Positions 21,830-30,800 of a DNA stretch of 64,000 nt are shown here, piece by piece. Numbering within the stretch: position 1 is the stretch's first letter; the number at the start of each line of letters is the position of its first letter. The stretch is taken from assembly GCA_947184155.2 (NCBI GenBank), contig CAMXCT020000435.1:466979-530978 (forward strand), in the 5' to 3' direction. Source of the stretch: Cladocopium goreaui. Lineage: Eukaryota; Sar; Dinophyceae; Suessiales; Symbiodiniaceae. The position numbers were made by a program, and so were the translations under genes. Under the pieces are notes generated by a model. That model worked only from the letters and a program-made list of their open reading frames with translations, ran no database searches and had not been told where the DNA came from.

Positions 21830-24800
21830 TCAATTGGGACGATGGAGCTGATCTCTTCATCAGTGAAAGCAGTGGGCATCGGCCTTCCCTCCCGGGTGGC
21901 TTCCTCGTTGGCCTCAAGAATTCCTGCATGGACCCACATGAGGATCTCCTCATCTGCCTCGTCGAAGACCTGGGCAGGGGTTGCCGTTTTCTTCTCGGTG
22001 GAGACGGCTTCCATGACTTCTTGAGTGCCGAGCAAAGCCAAACGAAACTGAACCATCGTGGGGAAGAGATGGACCGCGGCCACACGATCTTGTTCGTTGC
22101 TGATGAACTCCTTCACAAAGTACTTGAGATCGTCCTGCTTCGACATGAGCTCAACGTATTTGAGGTGGAAGGTGATGGCTCCTCTCAAGAAACGATAAAC
22201 CAGTTTCCGGTTAAATTGGTGGTCGTGCAGGTGGTAGTTGTCGTATTTCCCACCCTGAGCGAGCATAGTGGAGTTCACACATTGAATGCCACGCTCTGCC
22301 AGCCAATTGATGTGCTTGCCCATCTCACGGTTGTAAGATGGCGGCAATGAGTACCCGGAATGGTCACCGTTCCCGATGACTTGCACAGACATGACACGGG
22401 GGTCCTTGGAAATCTCAACCAGTCCTTCCAGTGATCGCTGCACCTTCTTGTACTGCTTGTCGACGTACTCGGCAGCGACCTTCCGGTCGGCTTCTGACTT
22501 CGTGAGATTGGATTGGTGAATCCATGTACACCCTTGGTACCCAAAGTCCCCGTGCACATCGTTCCCCGCCCATCCGACGACGACCATGATCGGGAGTGTT
22601 GCTCTGTCAAGAAGGCGATTTTCTCGTTCGACCTTCTCAATCAGCTCCCAGATCTGGTGGTTGATGGCGCTGAGGCCCTTACCCCATTTCAGTCCTGGGT
22701 AAACGGACCTGATCTGGCCAATGGCATACTCCTTGCTCTGTAGCAGTTCACCAAAGGAAAGCCTGGAGCAGAGCACAGGGTTGTCGTGGTTGGCCACAAG
22801 TGCGAAAGATGAGTCACCAACAATGATCAAGTCGGCCTCACCTTCCGGTGGGCATTCAACGGCACCAAACAAAGCAGCAGGGATGTCCTTCACCAAGTCG
22901 ACAATGTCACAGTAGGTCCTCTGCGTTTCGTTGGTGTCCTTCCCGACGAGACCATCAATCACGTCACCAATCGGGATTTGCCCACTTCCAATCTTGTTTG
23001 CACCTTCATAGCCATCAGGAAAGATGCATGCCACACATGAGCCTCGAATTGTAGCCAGTTTCTTTTCCCATTGGAGAATCCTCTCATAGATCGTCAAGCG
23101 ATACTCCGGAGCGATCTGCTCCACCTGGAAGTTCGCATCCTGGCGCCAATTGGCATGTTCCGAACCTGGCCGACCTTCCGGAAGACGTACCCCAGCTTGA
23201 GCTGCTTCCGTCACATGAGGAGGAAGAGACACCGAAGCGGAAGAAGCGTCCAACATCACGGCAAAGACAGGCAGGTCGGAGACGGCGATCAAAGCACACG
23301 CGAATGTTCGAGCAGATTGAGCTGCCCGGTCAAAAGCTTTGTGCACACAATCAGTGAAAAGGTATGAGTAACTTTCAGTTTCTTTGAGTGGCTTGCCTCT
23401 CCCTTGCACGTGGTCATGTGACTCGTCGCATTGATATTGTGACAATTCCAAACCAATTTCATCAACTGTAGTAGCGACAGTCCAGGGCTTTTTGATAGGA
23501 ATCCCTTCGTGGTCTTTTGTGCCGAGCATACATCCATGGAAATCATATCTCTTCAAGGAGAATTCATGGATAAACTTGAGTACTCTCGGGAATTTCCAGT
23601 ACCGACAATTTTGAGGCCATTCAATTGCAACTTCAAAGTCTCTGGTTAGCCGATGAACAAATCTTTCAAAAGCTTTCCATAACTTTTTCATAGTCTTGAC
23701 ATGTTTCATGACCTTCTTAGCGGCACTTGGAATTTTCAAGTTCACATGAGACCACGATGTGCCCCCCGTGCAAGGGAGGCTCAGCCACAAAAGGACATCT
23801 TTGGACACTGGAAAATCGTTCACAATGCTTGCAACATACAGTTGATAATCTTCATCCAACAGGCTGTGTTTCTCGGTAAATTGAATCACTCTACATCCAA
23901 CGGCAGCTTCTCTGGAAACATCACTCGGCTTGGACATGGGACTGCAGCAAATTTCCACTAGCAAACGATTGGGGTTCAGGCTGGCTCCCGGTTCCCCGGA
24001 GCTTCGACTGGATGCCATAGCCTTGGGCCGTGGGGTACCAGTCGTTGCACGATTAGAACCGGATGAGCTGGCCTTACTACTCTTGTGTGCTACGTGGGAC
24101 ATGAGGGCCAGGGCAAACCGCCATTTCTCTGCATTAGTGAAAGGCTTAGTCAGGATGTCTGCAACCTGCATTTTCGATGGTCCATATGTCAAATCATACC
24201 ATCCCCTCTTATACTGCTCTGATAACCATGACAAGTTGATCCGTTGGGTTTTGTCTGTATGACGAAACGATGGTGACTTACCGTTTTCCAAGATTCTGAT
24301 GGTGGCTTGGTTGTCCTCGACGAAGACTCCACGGATGCTCTTGGGAGGGAAGAGTGACACCATGTAATCACCCATTTTCTCTTGTCCTACAAATTCAAAA
24401 TCAGTAAGTGCTTCCCGAACTTCCGATGATTCAACTTCATAGTCACTTTCGTAAGGCCCATAAACACGGAAGAATGTCTTTCCCGTCCATTGTTTGTCAA
24501 CAGGTCTGGTGCCCCGTCTTTTCCAATTGTCCTGAATGAAGTCCATCATTCCTGATGAAATAAAGATAGTTGTTCTGGAGTTGCCAATTCGTTTGATGGG
24601 GATTGGAATGGTTTTGGACTCGGTCGGATTGAAAAGGTGGGCCCTGTTCTTGGTGTGGACACGGACGAGCAATCTTCTATCCCGTAAAAACTCCCAGTAC
24701 TCACCGTTACCCTCAGGTTGGGTCTTGATACTTTCTCTTGGCAAACCTCCCGGAGTGCTTGATCCCCCCCCCGCGTTCTGGAGGTAGGCCCATAAACCGG

Positions 24801-27800
24801 ATGAAGGCAGTCCTACAGCGCGGAGGGAAATGTTTGCAGCAACTACTTCGGCTTCAGTGCTAGAAACTGACACTGATGTTTGCTTCTTAGAGAATGCAGT
24901 GAGTGGGAAATAAGTATTGGGGCCTATTAGGACTAAGAAACATCCAGTGGTACTTTTATTGTCGTACTCACCGGCATGATCGGCGTCGGCAAAACACCAA
25001 AGTTTGCACTCTTGAATTCGATCGCCAACGAAGGCTTTGAGCTTGTGATCCAATGTAGAATGTATGTAACAAATTAATCTATGCAATGCCTTATCGCAAT
25101 CTACTGACCATTTTGTTACTCTAGCTGCTAGTCCTTGCACGGCTCTAAGCAAGTCATATCTTGCCATGCGGGCGGCAAATAGGATCTTCATCAAAACTCT
25201 TGCAGCTATTGGAGCAAGTGCACCTTTCGGCTCGGACTCCCCTTCCAGAGGTCTTGCAATCCTTTCTTCGTGAAAAGGAGTGGATACCTGCTTGAGGGGT
25301 TTGGCGTCTTTACCGGCAAGTGACTGGTATCGGTCAATACATGATTGCAAAAAGGGTTGCATATCATATGTCATCACATTCACTGGCTTGGACATACAAG
25401 GTTGATCTTTGAACAATTGGTCCATGTATCTGAAACCTTGAGCTCTTGCTTTCTTTTTGGCATCGTTTTTATCTCTTTTAATTGATGCAACTGCAATTTT
25501 GGGATCTTTGCATGTCTTGGTAAACAGGTAAGTGGCACCTACCCATAATGCAGGCTTTCTCTTCCCTTGTGCATAGCCCCCCGTTTCATCAAGGTACTTG
25601 TCCCATTCAGAAACGGCATCGTCTTCCGACGTGCTTTGCACAAAGTCAGTAAACCTAACTTCAGTCAAGTTACATGCTGTTATGATTTCTTCGTCTGGAA
25701 CATAAAATCCCTTTCTTGGTTGACAGTGATGTCTGATGTAGACTCCTTTGGATGCGTCAACTTCCCAAAAGTCCTGGGTCCTCTCCGCTGCTGCGGCCTC
25801 CTTGGCGGCGGGATCAGGAAGGGACTTGTCAAAGAGGTGAGCGAAAGGGTGATCATGAACCGTCAGCTTAACTTGAAGCTCTTGCACATGATCACATCCG
25901 AGATATCGACCAATGTCAGTGGGGACATCCATATCGATTCTGGATCCAACTAACTCCCATCCTTTCGACATCGACTCTTTAGGACCTGACATTTTAAAGT
26001 CATCTACATACACTACCAAGAGGAGCTTCAATTCAGGATGAAAGAACACCGATGGCCACCCTTCCGGGTCAGGCATTATGAACCCCACCGCTATGAGCAT
26101 TCTTTCGCAGTGAATTTCCCAAAGTCCCCCCGAGTCAGGGTGACCATATAAGGCAATGCGAAGGAGCACAACGGGGCGTCTGTACTTGCCTACCCAATGT
26201 TTGGGCCATCTATCAACTGGAAGTTCCACCCAGGTTTCAATCCCTTCCATTAGTGCTTGAGTATATGCTTGGACACCATCATTCTGTTGAGTTATGTGTC
26301 CGGGTTGAGAACCATATGCATCCACAGCTTTACCAGCCTCCATGGTGGCAGGTGACGAACCTAGCTCGGAGAAAAGAGCGACATCGGCGTTCTCATCACG
26401 GACATTGTTGCCCTGGAATACCGTTCTACCCTTAAATTTCCTAAGCTTGTGGCCCACTGGAAGTTCACTACCCTTTTCAACACAAATTTCAAACACTTTT
26501 CCAACATGTACTTTCTTCCCTTTCTTTTTGGCACCTTCGGAGACTACGCTCCACTCTTGTACGGTATCGTACAACCAGGCAGTTTTCTTGACAAGTTTAT
26601 TCCACTCAACGTCAAGAGATTCCTGAGCTTTTGGATTAGATCTTATCTCCTTCTTGTTGACTGGCCGGGCCACAAGAGTGTTAATGATCTTTTCCCCGCT
26701 CATTATACTTACCCGGGCGCACTTAACCCGATGCCTATCTTGGGAATACTTACAAGTGGGCATGGTTGGAACATCATCTTCTGAGTGATATGCGTGATGG
26801 AGTTGATTGATGATACTTGCAACACCCTTCTTGGATTTCTCAAATCTTGCAAGTTCTTGTTCGGCTCTAACGGCTCGTTTCTTCTCAGCTCCATCTCTGG
26901 CTAACTTCATTTGTTCTTCTCTGATTGCTTCTCTTCTGGCTTTCACGGACATGGACTGCCAGACAAATGATGGGATGTCAATTGGTTTACTTGATCCCTT
27001 GTACCTTCTTGTTTTGAATCCGTCTGCACTATAATACTGTGGGTCATCTCTTCTTATTTTCTCAACATCACCGGTGGAAGGATTGATGACTTCGATTAGA
27101 TCCTTATCCTTCGGATCATCCCCAGGGATAGCTTCATCTACTGTTATTTCCGGCTCCGTCCTCTCGCGAAGGTCAATGATGTCCTTATGGAAGATCGTGA
27201 GCATGACCTCACATGGAGCGATGGTCTCGTTCCAGGCCTCGTATTTTGGCCAGAGGATGAAGTTTTGATCTAAGATGAACCAGGCATCGTCCTTCCTATG
27301 GCATGTTGTCCGATAGGGATACTCTTCAGTCGAAATCTTGCTGTTGGGAGAAATGTAATGATCACAATCTCTTCTCACGTTGACGTGGCAATCAGCATAT
27401 TCGTACCACCCCTCTCGGTCTTTTATATGCCTCATGAAAGGTAGCCATGTCTCATCATGGACAGCATGGGCAGTAGATAATTGGAAACTTTCTTCCTGGG
27501 ATTCTTCCTCATCATCTTCCATTTTAGCGTCCTGATCCTCCAAAGCCGGCTCTTGGTTCCCCAGAGCTTCGGAAAGTCCCGGGTCATCTTTTCCAAAAGT
27601 CGTTCTGCCTTGGAGAGGAAATTGCGTATCACTCGGTTTGTTGATCTTGATTACCCGCAAGATTGATGCAGTACCGTTGGATTCATTCTCAATAAGATCC
27701 TTTGTAGGTACAACCATGAATTCTTTTCTCCACATGAATTCGGGGTGAATGGCATAGCCAAGGAATAAACCAGGGCTCGATGTTGGGTCGAAACGAAGTC

Positions 27801-30800
27801 CATCCTTGTTCTTCTTTCTTGGTCCATTCCAATAGTCGACAAGACAACCAAAAGGAATGAGGGGACCATCAAATCTCGATCCAAAACGTAATTCCCATGG
27901 TGATTTGTCTCCCCCCGTTGCAATGACATTCTGCATGAAACACCAATGTCGGGCAGCATGTGGCCAGTGCCAATGATTCAGACCTGCTTGGAGCAGATTG
28001 ACACGAGTGCCTTCAAGAACTGACCGGACCGCTCTCTCGGCTTGGGCGTTGGACTTGGATATGTAGTCCCTACTTAAAACATGACGGCACTGAAGGATCT
28101 TCATTGCTGAGATCAACTCGGGTGCATTGTCACTGTAGAAAACTCCTATCTTATCTTCATGTCCAACAAAATGTTTGATTGCCAAGATAGCAGCATTGGT
28201 GGTTCGTCTGGCATTGGGGTAGACATACATAAATCCTGTTGCTATGTCTTTTACCACGAGTGCACTTTTCTCTTCATCAATTCCCAACTCATCTTCATCT
28301 CTGGTGACAATAAAATCAGCGGTGATGTGGTCACCAAATTTCTCAGCATTAACTTTGGTTGATCCGCCTACAGCTCTTGAGGGTGGCTTGAACATCTTAG
28401 CTCTGGTACATATGTCGCAAAAGGGGTTCTTAGGGATGTGAGTCAGCATATGTCGGATAGACTTAGCTTCTTCTTTCAATTCCTTTTCCCCAAGTGACCT
28501 TTTGTGAGCACCATCATCATGGACGTTACTACTGCTACCCTTGGATCCTTCCACAGGCGGCTCAACCTCCCGGTCGGCATCAGGAACATCAACCTCCTCA
28601 GCCTCCAAGGGCTGGGGCTCCGGTAAGTCAACGTTGATACCCATGGGGTCATCACCAATGATTTCAATGTCCCCATCGGGCTCCGGAGATTGCTGAGCTT
28701 CATCTGATGCCGGGGTGGCAATACTTGGTCTGGGCTGAGTTGATGGAGCGGAAATCGTCTTTGAATTATTTGCAAAGTAGGGTACGTAATCTCTGACAAC
28801 TAACTCAATGCGTTCCCCATTTGGTTTGACCATGTAAGGAGGTTCACCTTTGGAGCCTCTCCATATGAAGTCGTAACCATCATCAATGCATCTCATCCCG
28901 ACTGAAATGACAGGAGGTGAGCTTCGAACAAGATATGGGTCAATGGTCTTGCCTAACCTCGGAACAAATACTTTACCTTGTTTCGACGACGAACTTTCAC
29001 CATTGGCAGTAATCATGCGAATGGGATTGTTGGAGTAGTATCCATAGTCATCTGGTAATTCGCTATCATTGACAAGATCTTGAGCGCTCCCCGTATCTGC
29101 AATCCAGTCAAGTTCGAGGTTGATCGCTCCCTTCACGTCTTCTCTACATTCCGCAGGGGTGGCTTTGATTCCCTTTGGGATACATTCATTGCAACCAAAA
29201 TCTGTGTCACATAAATAGGCACATTTGCATTCTATTCCCCGAAGACAATTGGAAACAGATCCTGCCAACATGGTACCGGTCAAAGCGGCATCATTCACAG
29301 CGAGTTGATCAACTTCAAACTGATGTCCCCATGGAAAGGTAACCTTATCCTTGGTGACTGCGTTTCCAATTGGCCTCAAGTTCCCTCGGACTTTAACATG
29401 AGATACGTCCGGCGAATCATCAAAACGAATCGATGGACAAAATACTCTTGGTTGAGGGATACAAAATGCCTGAGACACGGATGCAAGCATGGATGCAACA
29501 AGACAAACTGCGGCAGGAGACGGCTTAGATGAACTGGCCCCGGATCCTTTAGACTTCGGGGATTTCGGGCTCTTGGGGCTCTTAGAGCGGCTAGAGCTTC
29601 GGGATCCCTTCCTTTTCGGGTTCTTGGGATTTCTCTTTTTATTTTTGTTTTCGCTACTGGCCGAACGGGCAGGAGTAGCTTGTCTTGGCTTTCCCACTGA
29701 ACCCTCATGAAGGAATTTGCAATCAGCTCCTCTATCGCAACGTCCCTGTTTCCAAAATTTGCAAATCCTCTTACCTTTCCCCTTTGGTCTGGGAGAACCA
29801 GAACGTTCATTTGAGCGACCTCTGGTTTTGCTAGGTTTGCGACTTCTATCACGTGGCTTGGGGACTTCATGCTTGTAAGTACAGTTGTCCTTGCTACAGC
29901 CTCCCTTATTCCATGCCACACAATACCCCTTGGGGATGAATCCTGTCTTGCCCTCGACTGCGGGAGCGGAGGGACGACCGGAACCCGAAAGACCTTTGGC
30001 AACTCGATCACGATTTGCCTCCAACCTCTCACGGTCAAGGTGGCGTCGCACGGCAGAAACAAGGAAACTGTAGTTCCGTTTTTCGGTTCCTTCATCAGCT
30101 CTATGATACTCATTCATGTCATGTTGGATGGCCTTACAATTCTTCACTTGTTTGTAGAAGAGTGTCTCCAATACACTTACATCAGGAGTCTGGACGATAC
30201 CAGCCAACACTTGATCCCAGTTCGAAATGAAAGATTTCAAATTCTCCCCACGCAATTGGACACTGAACAAATCTTGAAGGGCATAGGTTGCTCCGTGCTT
30301 GATGTTGGTACTGAAGTGGTCATGCAACATGAACAACACTTGTCTCCCTCTTACAATTCGTCCAGCGGTGGCTTCAGTCTCTTTGAAGGTGTCTACCTTG
30401 CGGGCGAAGTCACCAGTGATAATGTTGGTGAGTGCAGAAAGTAACTTTGCATCAAGTGTCGCAAACGGCGCAACCTTCCGGAGCGCTTCAAGAGTCTGAT
30501 CTTCTTTCCAAGAATCACTAACCCACTTGAAAGCACTGTCGGGATCGGTTGATGCTGCTACAACTGCCTCTCTGGTTTTAATTCTCCAATTACGGTAGGT
30601 TTCCGCCAATGGGAATGCTGGGATTTTGATAGTGTCAGCTTCCTTGACTTTGGGTTTATCGTCATGCCTTTGGTCAACATAACCACCAAGAAATTTGATC
30701 ATTCTTCGCCTGAACTTTTCATCATCGTCATCATCGGGATCATCATAACCGTCATCACCACCGTCGGGGGGGTTTGGATCATTTCCCTTCTTTTTGGGAA

